From assembly GCF_900109935.1 (NCBI RefSeq), contig NZ_FOBV01000004.1:372001-436000 (forward strand): a DNA stretch of 64,000 bases, read 5' to 3'. The notes under the pieces are model-generated. The model was given only the letters and a program-made list of their open reading frames with translations, ran no database searches and was not told where the DNA came from. The position numbers and the translations under genes were made by a program. This document shows, one piece after another, positions 17,550-26,412 of this stretch (the stretch's first letter is position 1; every line of letters starts with the position of its first letter). The DNA is from Chryseobacterium taichungense (GTDB taxonomy: Bacteria > Bacteroidota > Bacteroidia > Flavobacteriales > Weeksellaceae).

Positions 17550-19091
17550 ATGGCAAAGCAAGAAGATGTTTTCAAGAAAGTGATTTCTCACGCTAAAGAA
17601 TATGGTTTTATTTTCCCTTCGAGTGAGATCTACGATGGTTTATCCGCTGTTTATGATTATGGACAGAACGGTGCCGAACTCAAAAATAATATCAAGCAAT
17701 ACTGGTGGAAAGCAATGGTACAGCTTAACGAAAATATTGTGGGTATTGATTCGGCGATTCTTATGCATCCTACGACATGGAAGGCATCGGGCCACGTAGA
17801 CGCTTTCAATGATCCATTGATTGACAATAAAGATTCTAAAAAACGTTTCAGAGCAGACGTTTTAGTGGAAGATTATTGTGCTAAAATTGAAGATAAAGAG
17901 AACAAGGAAATCGAAAAAGCAGCGAAGAGATTCGGAGAGTCTTTTGATAAAGAACAGTTTGTTGTGACAAATCCAAAAGTTTTGGAATACAGAGCCAAAA
18001 GAGAAGCTATTCTCTCAAGACTGGCAAAATCTCTGGAAAATGAAGACCTTGCAGATGTAAAAGCGTTAATTGAAGAACTGGAAATTGCAGATCCTGATAC
18101 CGGTTCTAAAAACTGGACGGAAGTAAGACAATTCAACTTAATGTTTGGAACTAAATTGGGTGCTTCTGCTGATTCTGCGATGGATTTGTATTTAAGACCG
18201 GAAACCGCACAGGGGATTTTTGTTAACTTTTTAAATGTACAGAAAACATCCCGTCACAGACTTCCTTTTGGTATTGCACAGATTGGAAAAGCATTCAGAA
18301 ATGAGATCGTAGCGAGACAATTCATCTTCAGAATGCGTGAATTTGAGCAGATGGAAATGCAGTTTTTTGTTGCCCCGGGAACAGAGCTTGAATTTTACGA
18401 ACAATGGAAACAAAAGCGTCTGAACTGGCACTTAGCTTTAGGTTTGGGTGATGAAAACTACAGATTCCATGATCATGAGAAACTGGCACACTATGCGAAT
18501 GCTGCGGCTGATATTGAATTTAATTTCCCATTCGGCTTTAAAGAATTGGAGGGAATTCACTCAAGAACAGATTTTGATTTAAAAGCGCACGAAAAATTCT
18601 CAGGAAGAAAGCTTCAGTTCTTTGATCCTGAAAGAAATGAAAATTACGTTCCTTATGTGGTGGAAACATCTGTTGGTCTGGACAGATTATTCCTTTCTAT
18701 TTTCTCTCATTGCCTAAAAGACGAAACATTAGAAGACGGTTCAGAAAGAACGGTTTTATCATTACCTCCAGCTTTAGCGCCAATTAAAGCGGCTATTCTT
18801 CCGTTAATGAAGAAAGACGGTTTAGCAGAATACGCAGAGAAAATCTTCAATGATCTTAAATATGATTTCAATTTATTCTACGAAGAAAAAGATGCGATTG
18901 GAAAACGTTACCGAAGACAGGATGCGATCGGTACCCCTTACTGCATCACGATAGACCACGATTCATTAACGGATCATACGGTGACTATCAGAGACAGAGA
19001 CACGATGCAGCAGGAAAGAGTTCCAGTTTCAGAGTTGAGAAGAATTATTGATGAAAAAACAAACTTCAGAAATTTACTTTCTAAAATATAA
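17550..19091 (+). CDS. glyS: Glycyl-tRNA synthetase (single-chain dimeric type)
   Basis: 513 residues. It is the alpha2-type class II enzyme (archaeal, eukaryotic and many Bacteroidota) rather than the tetrameric GlyQ/GlyS pair. Class II motifs are clear: LRPETAQGIFVNF, the motif 2 loop GIAQIGKAFRNEIVARQFIFRMREFEQME (around FRNEI), and motif 3 ETSVGLDRLFLSI. The C-terminal anticodon-binding domain ends with DAIGTPYCITIDHDS and VTIRDRDTMQQERV. Essential translation gene with its own promoter and a terminator right behind its stop codon. Confidence 0.97.
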   Translation: MAKQEDVFKKVISHAKEYGFIFPSSEIYDGLSAVYDYGQNGAELKNNIKQYWWKAMVQLNENIVGIDSAILMHPTTWKASGHVDAFNDPLIDNKDSKKRFRADVLVEDYCAKIEDKENKEIEKAAKRFGESFDKEQFVVTNPKVLEYRAKREAILSRLAKSLENEDLADVKALIEELEIADPDTGSKNWTEVRQFNLMFGTKLGASADSAMDLYLRPETAQGIFVNFLNVQKTSRHRLPFGIAQIGKAFRNEIVARQFIFRMREFEQMEMQFFVAPGTELEFYEQWKQKRLNWHLALGLGDENYRFHDHEKLAHYANAAADIEFNFPFGFKELEGIHSRTDFDLKAHEKFSGRKLQFFDPERNENYVPYVVETSVGLDRLFLSIFSHCLKDETLEDGSERTVLSLPPALAPIKAAILPLMKKDGLAEYAEKIFNDLKYDFNLFYEEKDAIGKRYRRQDAIGTPYCITIDHDSLTDHTVTIRDRDTMQQERVPVSELRRIIDEKTNFRNLLSKI

Positions 19092-19095
19092 ATGG

Positions 19096-19121
19096 AAGCC
19101 TTGAGAAATCAGGGCTTTTTC
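19096..19121 (+). terminator. Terminator of glyS
   Basis: AAGCC-T-TGA pairs with TCA-G-GGCTT around GAAA, followed by TTTTT. It begins 4 nt after the glyS stop codon and shows that an in-frame ATG at 19092 is not the start of the next gene. Confidence 0.8.
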
Positions 19122-19168
19122 TTTGCAATAATAAATTGTCATTCTGGTTCTTCTTGTCAAATTTATTT

Positions 19169-19176
19169 TAAATTTG
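19169..19176 (+). promoter_or_regulatory. -7 box of the serine hydrolase gene
   Basis: TAAATTTG, exact TANNTTTG, 17 nt before the ATG at 19194; it fixes that start. Confidence 0.6.
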
Positions 19177-19193
19177 TTTCAAGATCAATCTCT

Positions 19194-20336
19194 ATGACAA
19201 TTCTTATTTACTTTCTGACATTCGTTGTCATTGCGGCAGTGCTTTTTTATATCCTCGGCTACAGCTATATTTTCAACGGAATTTCAAAAACCTACCTTAA
19301 GGGAAAAATGAGTGCCCATATTGATGATGGAAAATTTTTCTCCCATAATGTAATTGCTGCCGGAAATCCCGTTCCGTGGGAGGAAGATCCTGAATACAAC
19401 AAAACCGAATTACCGAAAAATATAGTTGAAGATTTAATCCATTCTAATACAGCTTCTTTTCTTGTTATTCGTAATGGAAAGATCCTACACGAACAATATT
19501 GGAATGGTTATAACGAATTCTCAAAAACCAATTCTTTTTCGATGGCAAAAGCTGTTACGGTAATGCTGTTAGGAAAAGCTATTGAAGAAGGAAAAATCAA
19601 AAGTATCGATGAAAAGTTTTCTTATTATTTTGGAGAATTTAAGGACAAAGAATTTGCAGAAAATTTAACCTTAAAAAATCTGGCTCAGATGGAATCCGGA
19701 CTCAACTGGGAAGAAGATTACAAAAACCCTTTCCTTCCGAATGCAAAAGCCTATTATGGAAGAAGTCTTATGGGCGCTACCTTTTCGAGAAAATTCAAGC
19801 AAAATCCGGGAGAGAGATTCGAATACCAGAGTGGCTCTACGCAGCTTTTAGGTTTTGCTGTAAGAAAAGCAGTTAGCCAATCACTTTCGAGTTATTTATC
19901 AGAAAAATTCTGGACCCCGCTTGGGATGGAACAAGATGCAGAATGGAGCACCGACGAAAGCGGAATGGAAAAAACGTATTGCTGCATCCATTCAACTACG
20001 CGTGATTTCGCAAAACTGGGACAATTATTCTTAAACAATGGAAAGGTAAACGGCGAACAGATTTTAAATCTTGATTTTATTAATCAGATGCGGACGCCGA
20101 CAGAAAAATCTGAAGAGATCTACGGAATGGGATTCTGGATTAATAATGATAATCCGATTAAACATTACTATTTTTTAGGTTTGCAGGGACAATACATCAT
20201 CATGATTCCGGAACATAATATGGTCATCGTAAGAACCGGAAGCTACAACAATCTTCCTAAAAATGATAGAGGAAGACCGGATCAGGTGAAATTTCTGGTG
20301 AATGAAACGGTGAAGTTTTTTAGCGGGAATGAATGA
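19194..20336 (+). CDS. Beta-lactamase-related serine hydrolase (class C fold)
   Basis: 380 residues from the ATG at 19194; the frame is open upstream to 19092, but that stretch holds the glyS terminator. An N-terminal membrane anchor (ILIYFLTFVVIAAVLFYILG) is followed by a penicillin-binding/AmpC-like domain: nucleophile motif SMAK with Ser116 and Lys119, then the YQS motif in FEYQSGSTQLLG. The KTG-equivalent region near GLQGQYIIM is not canonical, as in many esterase or peptidase members. An envelope-anchored hydrolase of unknown substrate is the safest reading; beta-lactam resistance is not implied. Confidence 0.88.
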   Translation: MTILIYFLTFVVIAAVLFYILGYSYIFNGISKTYLKGKMSAHIDDGKFFSHNVIAAGNPVPWEEDPEYNKTELPKNIVEDLIHSNTASFLVIRNGKILHEQYWNGYNEFSKTNSFSMAKAVTVMLLGKAIEEGKIKSIDEKFSYYFGEFKDKEFAENLTLKNLAQMESGLNWEEDYKNPFLPNAKAYYGRSLMGATFSRKFKQNPGERFEYQSGSTQLLGFAVRKAVSQSLSSYLSEKFWTPLGMEQDAEWSTDESGMEKTYCCIHSTTRDFAKLGQLFLNNGKVNGEQILNLDFINQMRTPTEKSEEIYGMGFWINNDNPIKHYYFLGLQGQYIIMIPEHNMVIVRTGSYNNLPKNDRGRPDQVKFLVNETVKFFSGNE

Positions 20337-20352
20337 TTTATAAAACACATAA

Positions 20353-20411
20353 AACCACCCCGTCAAAAATTCTTTGAATTTTCGCCACCCCTCCGATCCG
20401 GAGGGGAATTT
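20353..20411. repeat. Dispersed intergenic repeat, inverted copy of the 48-kb array motif
   Basis: The stretch starting AACCACCCCGTCAAAAATTC and running through GAATTTTCGCCACCCCTCC is the reverse complement, with few changes, of the segment in every unit of the tandem array at 47987-48664. It ends in the hairpin CCCCTCCG / CGGAGGGG (20388-20406). Confidence 0.8.
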
Positions 20412-20509
20412 GAACTGTATATTCTAAATCATTGAATCTACGATACCCAGCTTAATTTTTATTATCCTTTCATAAGTTTAATAAGTACAAATTTTATTTA
20501 CATAAAACT

Positions 20510-23500
20510 TTACCTCAGCCCACTATTAATCCTCTGTCTCGGCAATCCGATTTCATGGGCCTGTGGATAAGGTTTCCGTGAGGTCATGCTTACATCTTCC
20601 CGGATCTTATGATGCACCTGGTAATTTTTTTCCTGGTCGGAAGAATACCGCGGATCGGGAATCATCTGCATTTTTGCCATTTTGTGGATGGTAATGGTAG
20701 GAAAATGATAATCAATTTCTACAGTTCCGAGCAGCAGGTAGCACCCTCCGCCCTGGAAATCGTATTCCTTCAGGCTGTCTGGAAAGTGCGCGGTGTCAAA
20801 ATATTCCCCGTTGGCATCGATCCAGGTTCCGAAATACATCGCTCCTTTCTTCGTCGGCACATGCTTTCTGGAAATAAGGTAAGCCAGCATTTTTACCTGC
20901 TGTTTATGGTATTTTGCCAGATCTTTTACAAACACCGAACCCCGGTATTGAGTCTTCAACAGGTCGAAAGGGGTACATGAAATCGGGAACCCGATGATTT
21001 CAATTTCATCAAAAGCATCTTCAAAACGTTCTCTTTTCAGCTCCGGAAGTCGGAATTCCTGCACAGGCTCTTCAATCAGTGTCATGCCACGGTTTTCAGG
21101 TCTGAAATTGACCAGCAGCATCCGGGCTTCTACCAGCAATTCATTTTTTTGTTTGCCGGTAAACCGGAACGCACCAATGAAGATCAAATTCTGAATGGTT
21201 TCTACCCCAGCAACAATACGCCTGATGAAATCTTCTAAAGAAGTATAATTTCCGTTTTTTTCACGCTCTTCTACCATTCTATTGACTATTTTTGTTTCGA
21301 GCCCTTCCAACAGGCCGAATCCAAGATAAATATCATTTCCTTTAAGCGTTGTCTGTACTTCACTTGAATTTATACAGGGCAACTGAATATTTCCACCTGA
21401 CATTTTCGCTTCATGAATATAGACTTCGGTACGGTAAAATCCGCCTTGATTGTTGATTACTGAAACCATAAACTCCAATGGATAATAGACTTTCAGATAC
21501 AGGCTCTGATAGCTTTCTACCGCATAAGAAGCCGAGTGTGCCTTGCAGAAAGAGTAGCCGGCGAAAGATTCAATCTGCCGGAAAGCTTCTGCCGTGAGTG
21601 CTTCGGAATGTCCTTTGTCCAGGCATTTTTCAAAAAAATTGGCCTTTACTTTTTGCAGTTTCTCTATGGATCTTCCCTTTCCGCTCATCGCCCTTCGGAG
21701 CGTATCTGCATCTGCCAGGGATACGCCTCCGAAATACTGGGCAATTTTAATGACGTCTTCCTGGTAAACCATGATTCCGTAAGTCTCTTTCAGGTTTTCT
21801 TCAAATACAGGGTGAAAATATTCGAACTGATCCGGATGATTGTGCCTGAAAATATACTCCCGCATCATTCCGCTTTGAGCCACGCCTGGTCGGATAATAG
21901 AGGAAGCAGCGACCAATATTCTGTAATTGTCACATTTTAATCTTCTGAGCAATCCACGCATCGCCGGAGATTCGATATAAAAACAGCCGATGGTTTTTCC
22001 TATGGCCAGGTATTCATTGCATTTTTGTTCATTTTTAGAAATTCGGGTATCCCGGATATTAATATCAATTCCCCTGGTTTTCTTAATGAGTGCGACTGTA
22101 TCATTTATCGTACCCAATCCGCGCTGGGAAAGGATGTCTAATTTTTCAAGCCGCATGTCTTCCGCCGTATCCATATCGAACTGAGCGATCGGAAAACCTT
22201 TGGGCGGCATTTCCAGTGCGGTAAAATTGGTAATCGGTTCTTCGGAGATCAGGATTCCGCAGGCGTGCATGCTGCGCTGGTTCGGGAATTTTTCCATTAA
22301 AGCGCCATAGCGGTGAACATGCTTTACGATGGAATTCCGGTCATGTTTTTCAATAGGATCATTCGCCAGGCTGTCGAGTTCTTCTTTGGGGAGTCCGAAG
22401 ACTTTTCCTACCTCCCGGAAAATGGATTTGTATTTAAACTGAACATTCGTTCCGCAAAAAGCAACATGTTCTTTCCCATATCTTTTAAATATATATTCCA
22501 AAATCGTATCCCTGTCCTGCCAGCTCCAGTCGACATCAAAATCGGGAGGGGAATTACGGTTCAGGTTCAGAAAGCGTTCAAAATAAAGATCCAGTTCCAG
22601 CGGACAGATGTCGGTAATCCCCAGGCAATAACTTACAATTGAATTTGCACCGCTTCCCCTTCCCACATGCATTAATCCCATACGGTTACTGTAACGTACG
22701 ATATCCCAGGTGATCAGGAAATAAGAACAGAAATTACGTTCATTAATCACCTTCAGTTCTCTTTCTACTCTTTTCCTCGCTTCCTCATGATTGGCTCCAT
22801 ATCTTTTTTCAAGTCCAAGATGCGCCAGCCTGGTCAGCATCTTCAGGTCGGCAGCTTTTGATTTGGTATAATGCTGCTTGTTTCGGACTTTTTTAAAATC
22901 GAATTCAAAGCTGCAGGCCTCAAGAAGCTTTTGGGTATTTTCAATAATTTCGGGATAAAACTGAAAGTCTTCGGTCAGTTCTCTTTCAGATTTAAAATAT
23001 TCGGATTTGCGGCAAATATCATGTTCGGAGAGTTTGGACAACAATGTATTGTTATCAATCGCTCTTAGGATCATGTGCAGATTGTATTCTTTTTGGGAAA
23101 TAAAGGTTACCGGCTGGAGAATTACCATCCGGTCCATATGCTTCTTTAGTTCAGACCGTACCAGGAAATTCAGCTCTTCTTCCCGGATGCCGATATATTC
23201 ATTGTCTTTAAGTTGCTTCGGAATATTCTGCAATGGGTAAACCACAAATACGTTTTCAAAAGCGGGAGCTGTTTCCGAAAGTTCTGCGCCGTCGCAGTTG
23301 TGTGCGGTCATCATCCGGTTCACTTCTCCGATTCCGGAAAATTCCCGGGCGATTGCGATGTACAGCAACCGGTTTTCTTTCCTGATTTCCATTCCGGCAA
23401 TGGGCTTTATTCCTGCATCGTTACATTGTTTTTTAAAACCATAAATGGCGGTAACGGTATTGATGTCGGTAAGCACCAGGGTTTTAATATCCAGGGCTTG

Positions 23501-23575
23501 GGCTTTCTGTACGAGTTCTTCTACGGAAAGAGTGCCGTAGCGAAGGCTGTGGAAAGAATGGCAATTGAGATACAT
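20510..23575 (-). CDS. DNA polymerase III alpha subunit-like (second DnaE, DnaE2/ImuC-like)
   Basis: 1021 residues from the ATG at 23573-23575; this start lies 10 nt after the dinB stop codon, so the two form one operon. Order: PHP domain at the N-terminus with degenerate first motif (LNCHSFHSLRYG), palm with catalytic Asp347 and Asp349 in PPDFDVDWSW and a third Asp in LEKLDILSQRGLGT, fingers, helix-hairpin-helix region (NGNYTSLEDFIRRI) and an OB domain. It is about 10-15% shorter than replicative DnaE. Pairing with a Y-family polymerase and a LexA-like gene indicates damage-tolerant, error-prone synthesis, as known for DnaE2 mutasomes; that role is inferred. Confidence 0.88.
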   Translation of the reverse strand: MYLNCHSFHSLRYGTLSVEELVQKAQALDIKTLVLTDINTVTAIYGFKKQCNDAGIKPIAGMEIRKENRLLYIAIAREFSGIGEVNRMMTAHNCDGAELSETAPAFENVFVVYPLQNIPKQLKDNEYIGIREEELNFLVRSELKKHMDRMVILQPVTFISQKEYNLHMILRAIDNNTLLSKLSEHDICRKSEYFKSERELTEDFQFYPEIIENTQKLLEACSFEFDFKKVRNKQHYTKSKAADLKMLTRLAHLGLEKRYGANHEEARKRVERELKVINERNFCSYFLITWDIVRYSNRMGLMHVGRGSGANSIVSYCLGITDICPLELDLYFERFLNLNRNSPPDFDVDWSWQDRDTILEYIFKRYGKEHVAFCGTNVQFKYKSIFREVGKVFGLPKEELDSLANDPIEKHDRNSIVKHVHRYGALMEKFPNQRSMHACGILISEEPITNFTALEMPPKGFPIAQFDMDTAEDMRLEKLDILSQRGLGTINDTVALIKKTRGIDINIRDTRISKNEQKCNEYLAIGKTIGCFYIESPAMRGLLRRLKCDNYRILVAASSIIRPGVAQSGMMREYIFRHNHPDQFEYFHPVFEENLKETYGIMVYQEDVIKIAQYFGGVSLADADTLRRAMSGKGRSIEKLQKVKANFFEKCLDKGHSEALTAEAFRQIESFAGYSFCKAHSASYAVESYQSLYLKVYYPLEFMVSVINNQGGFYRTEVYIHEAKMSGGNIQLPCINSSEVQTTLKGNDIYLGFGLLEGLETKIVNRMVEEREKNGNYTSLEDFIRRIVAGVETIQNLIFIGAFRFTGKQKNELLVEARMLLVNFRPENRGMTLIEEPVQEFRLPELKRERFEDAFDEIEIIGFPISCTPFDLLKTQYRGSVFVKDLAKYHKQQVKMLAYLISRKHVPTKKGAMYFGTWIDANGEYFDTAHFPDSLKEYDFQGGGCYLLLGTVEIDYHFPTITIHKMAKMQMIPDPRYSSDQEKNYQVHHKIREDVSMTSRKPYPQAHEIGLPRQRINSGLR

Positions 23576-23585
23576 AGCAAAAAGA

Positions 23586-24746
23586 TTAAAATGTTGTTTT
23601 GTGTTCGAAATCAAATCCCGAAGCTCTGCCAACAGCATCTGCTCCGAAACGGTTTTTAAGGTAATCCATGGTCTGGTATAAATTCATCTGTTCTTCGGTA
23701 TCTTCAAACAGGTTCATCTGGTGGTTGCCGTGAACCAGATCAGTAAATCGTAGGCCAATCAGTCGAATCCGCATCCTTCGGGTATACAGCCGATTGAATA
23801 ACTCAATGGCTACTCTCGACAAGGTATGGTCTGCCGAAGTATAGGCTACCCGAATCTGCTTGGTTTCGGTGTCGAAATTGGCGTAGCGGATCTTCACAAC
23901 GACCGTTGATGTAAGCCATTTTTCCTGCCGTAGCTGATAGGCCAGCTTTTCCGACATCCCGGTGAGGATTCTTTTTAACTCCGGAACATCAATAGTATCT
24001 GTAGAAAATGTCTTTTCCGTAGAAATAGATTTGCGCTCGGAATACGGAATTACCGGGTTTTCGTCGATGCCATTGGCTTTTTTCCACAATTCTTTTCCGC
24101 TGATCCCGATCATCTGCTGAAGTACCAAAACAGGCATCTCAGACAACGTACGAATCGTGCGAATACCCACTCTGGAGAGAAGCTGAAAAGTTTTATCGCC
24201 AACCATCGGAATCTTCCTGATGGAAAGAGGATTTAAAAATGGGCGGATCTCCGTTTGTCGGATTTCCATCTTTCCGGCAGGCTTGGCTTCTCCGGTTCCT
24301 ATTTTGGAAACGGTCTTGTTAGCAGACAGGGCAAAGCTTATGGGAAGTCCGGTTTCTTTTTTTATAGTAGAAACGATTTCCTGTGTCCACTGGTAGCAGC
24401 CGAAAAATTTGTCCATCCCGGAAAGGTCAAGGTAAAATTCGTCGATGCTCGCCTTTTCCATGACAGGAACTTTCCCCTGAATAATATCCGTCACGGTGTG
24501 GGATAAATTGGAATACAACTCATAATCGCCTTTAATAATCTTTGCCTCAGGACAAAGCCTCAGCGCCATCCGGATCGGCATGGCAGAGCGTACTCCGAAT
24601 TGTCGAGCCTCATAAGAACATGACGCAACTACTCCACGGTCACCGCCTCCTATAATAAGAGGAATGCCATGAAGCTTAGAATTATTAAGCCTTTCACAGG
24701 ATACAAAGAATGCATCCAGGTCCATATGTACAATCGCTCGATCCAC
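23586..24746 (-). CDS. dinB: Y-family DNA polymerase IV (DinB)
   Basis: 386 residues with a GTG start at 24744-24746. The catalytic carboxylates are visible: Asp9 in VHMDLDAFFVSCE and Asp102-Glu103 in ASIDEFYLDLSG. The YEARQFGVRSAMP finger segment, thumb helix-hairpin-helix (IRKIPMVGDKTFQLLSRVGI) and little-finger domain complete a full-length polymerase. The protein bypasses DNA lesions and would be error-prone. It is the first gene of the operon with the DnaE-type polymerase, divergent from the S24 regulator with 61 nt between start codons. Its -7 box is only 4 nt from the GTG. Confidence 0.95.
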   Translation of the reverse strand: MDRAIVHMDLDAFFVSCERLNNSKLHGIPLIIGGGDRGVVASCSYEARQFGVRSAMPIRMALRLCPEAKIIKGDYELYSNLSHTVTDIIQGKVPVMEKASIDEFYLDLSGMDKFFGCYQWTQEIVSTIKKETGLPISFALSANKTVSKIGTGEAKPAGKMEIRQTEIRPFLNPLSIRKIPMVGDKTFQLLSRVGIRTIRTLSEMPVLVLQQMIGISGKELWKKANGIDENPVIPYSERKSISTEKTFSTDTIDVPELKRILTGMSEKLAYQLRQEKWLTSTVVVKIRYANFDTETKQIRVAYTSADHTLSRVAIELFNRLYTRRMRIRLIGLRFTDLVHGNHQMNLFEDTEEQMNLYQTMDYLKNRFGADAVGRASGFDFEHKTTF

Positions 24747-24750
24747 ACCA

Positions 24751-24758
24751 CAAAATTA
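24751..24758 (-). promoter_or_regulatory. -7 box of the dinB-dnaE operon
   Basis: On the minus strand TAATTTTG, an exact TANNTTTG, 4 nt before the GTG start; the transcript is probably leaderless. Confidence 0.6.
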
Positions 24759-24775
24759 GTTACGTTTTTAAACAA

Positions 24776-24801
24776 AATTTGTATTTTTGTTGTTACAAAT
24801 T
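24776..24801 (+). promoter_or_regulatory. S24 regulator promoter with spanning palindrome
   Basis: AATTTGTA (24776-24783) and TACAAATT (24794-24801) are perfect inverted arms separated by 10 nt. The -7 box TATTTTTG (24782-24789) lies between and over them, so a bound dimer would block the promoter. It is the natural candidate for the operator of the S24 protein, also controlling divergent dinB. Confidence 0.55.
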
Positions 24802-24807
24802 ATAACA

Positions 24808-25578
24808 ATGTCAGTTTTTTCAGATAACATCAGGTTTTTAAGAGGTAAGAAAATGATTACCCAGCAGGATTTGGCGGATACTTTAATTATCACCCGGTCG
24901 CGGTATGTTTCTTACGAAGACGGCCGATCGGAACCGCCGATTGAAGTATTGGTGAAGATTTCAAAGTTTTTTAATGTAAGCATTGATCTTCTCGTATCAG
25001 TAGATATCAGGAAATACCCGCTGGAAGAAATATTAAAGCTTCCGGACAATAGGATTGTTCTTCCGGTAGTAGTAGATAAACTGGGAAACAACAGCATTGA
25101 GATCGTTCCGCAAAAAGCATCGATGGGCTATCTGTCCGGTTACAGCGATCCTGAATATATTGAAAGTTTACAGAGAATTTCCCTTCCTTTTCTGGTCAAC
25201 GGAAAATACAGGGCTTTTCCTGCCAAAGGGGATTCGATGCCGCCGTTTAAAGACGGCTCGTACATCATCGGAAAATATGTTGAAGATATTGAGCATTTAA
25301 AACCCAATAAAAGTTATGTCTTTGTCACACTGAATGACGGGATTTCCTATAAAAGGTTTAAAGCTAAAAAGAAAAAATCAATAACGGTGGCTGCTGATAA
25401 TTCATTCTACAAGCCTTATGATATTCCGCTGGGGGAAATTGTGGAGATCTGGCAGTATGCATCAGGTATTTTTCCTGAGGATTTTGAGCCGGATAATTTC
25501 GAAAGTTACCCGGTGAAAGATATGTTTTTGGAATTGAGAAAAGAGATCCGGGAGCTGGAAAGGAAAATTTCAAGGTAA
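24808..25578 (+). CDS. XRE-type regulator with S24 peptidase domain (LexA/CI-like)
   Basis: 256 residues from the ATG at 24808. The N-terminal HTH_3 domain reads ITQQDLADTLIITRSRYVSYEDG; the C-terminal S24 self-cleavage domain has the nucleophile Ser143 in GDSMPPF and the general base Lys182 in ISYKRF. The cleavage position, normally Ala-Gly in LexA, is Met106-Gly107 (KASMGYLSGY), 37 residues before the Ser, close to the spacing in LexA. It is divergent from dinB-dnaE and shares a promoter palindrome with it, so it probably represses them and is inactivated on DNA damage. Whether it cleaves itself with Met-Gly is open. Confidence 0.88.
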   Translation: MSVFSDNIRFLRGKKMITQQDLADTLIITRSRYVSYEDGRSEPPIEVLVKISKFFNVSIDLLVSVDIRKYPLEEILKLPDNRIVLPVVVDKLGNNSIEIVPQKASMGYLSGYSDPEYIESLQRISLPFLVNGKYRAFPAKGDSMPPFKDGSYIIGKYVEDIEHLKPNKSYVFVTLNDGISYKRFKAKKKKSITVAADNSFYKPYDIPLGEIVEIWQYASGIFPEDFEPDNFESYPVKDMFLELRKEIRELERKISR

Positions 25579-25667
25579 CAATTATGCTAAATCCACATAT
25601 CAATAGTTGGTCACCGATTTTATATTCTCGTTTAGTTCTTAGTATTACATTTATTAATTAATAAAAA

Positions 25668-25701
25668 CGTCAAGTTTTGTCGCCTATGCGCTATAATTTT
25701 G
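25668..25701 (+). promoter_or_regulatory. Regulon site 1 and -7 box, M15 peptidase promoter
   Basis: Imperfect palindrome CGTCA-AGTTT-TGTCG at 25668-25682 and -7 box TAATTTTG at 25694-25701. The distance between the two first bases is 26 nt, the same as at sites 2, 3 and 4. Confidence 0.8.
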
Positions 25702-25726
25702 TTTTCCAAACTTTAAAATTATTGAT

Positions 25727-26227
25727 ATGGATAAAGTAACATTACAGAGAATTGAAAAACTTCATCCCCTGGTAAGGGAGGAGGTAAAACAGATTATTAA
25801 AGACTGCGACGAAGCCTTAACCGGAAGAGCAAAAGTAAGAATTACGCAAGGCTTGAGAAGCTTTGAAGAACAGGAAAAACTGTATGCGATCGGGAGAATT
25901 ACTTCCGGAAAAAAAGTGACCAATGCCAAAGCCGGACAAAGCATCCACAATTACGGACTGTCTGTTGACATCTGCCTGATCATAGATGGCAAAGCAGCCA
26001 GCTGGGACACCGTAAAAGACTGGGACAATGATCAGGTTGCCGACTGGTATGAATGTGTGAAAATTTTTGCCAAATACGGATGGAACTGGGGTGGCAACTG
26101 GAAAACTTTTAAAGACCTTCCTCACTTCGAGAAAAAATCTGTTTCTGCTCAAAAAGGGACAATTACAACAAGCTGGAGAACACTCATCAAAATGAAAAGA
26201 GATAAAGATGATTATGTGGTATTTTAA
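25727..26227 (+). CDS. M15 family peptidoglycan peptidase, endolysin-like
   Basis: 166 residues, no signal peptide. It has the M15 (VanY/L-Ala-D-Glu peptidase) zinc site: SIHNYGLSVD with His74 and Asp81, and His133 in DLPHFEK. The ITQGLRSFEEQEKLYAIGR segment is typical of phage endolysins of the M15C group. Such an enzyme cuts stem peptides of the cell wall; without a signal peptide it can only reach the wall if the membrane is breached. It carries the CGWCA-N5-TGTCG site also found before the patatin, small acidic protein and WYL genes, so it is probably co-regulated with them. No other phage gene is adjacent. Confidence 0.9.
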   Translation: MDKVTLQRIEKLHPLVREEVKQIIKDCDEALTGRAKVRITQGLRSFEEQEKLYAIGRITSGKKVTNAKAGQSIHNYGLSVDICLIIDGKAASWDTVKDWDNDQVADWYECVKIFAKYGWNWGGNWKTFKDLPHFEKKSVSAQKGTITTSWRTLIKMKRDKDDYVVF

Positions 26228-26257
26228 ATCTCCATTGTTTGAAAAATTATTTTAATA

Positions 26258-26291
26258 CGACAAGTTCTGTCGCTTTCCCGCCCTACTTTTG
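26258..26291 (+). promoter_or_regulatory. Regulon site 2 and -7 box, patatin promoter
   Basis: Perfect palindrome CGACA-AGTTC-TGTCG at 26258-26272 and -7 box TACTTTTG at 26284-26291, again 26 nt from first base to first base. Confidence 0.82.
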
Positions 26292-26295
26292 CTTT

Positions 26296-26366
26296 AGAGA
26301 AACACCAAAACAATCTCTATAAAAAATTAAAACCAATAGATATTTCTTCCGGAATCTATTGGTTTT
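26296..26366 (+). promoter_or_regulatory. Structured 5' leader of the patatin gene
   Basis: Between the -7 box and the ATG at 26413 there is a leader of about 120 nt. Arms 26329-26341 (AAAACCAATAGAT) and 26354-26366 (ATCTATTGGTTTT) form a perfect 13-bp stem with a 12-nt loop ending in TTTT; an upstream AGAGA...TCTCT pair forms a weaker hairpin. It could act as an attenuator; the T-run is short. Confidence 0.55.
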
Positions 26367-26412
26367 AGTTGTCTAATGTTGTCAGGGATTTCTCCAAAAA
26401 AAGTAAAATCAA

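Noticed and set aside
19092..19193. In-frame upstream start (ATG 19092) for the serine hydrolase
   Set aside because: The segment contains the glyS terminator and lies upstream of the gene's own -7 box.
25727..26227. Prophage remnant because of the endolysin-like M15 gene
   Set aside because: No capsid, tail, portal, terminase or integrase gene and no att-like repeats around it; the gene is better explained by the shared regulon.
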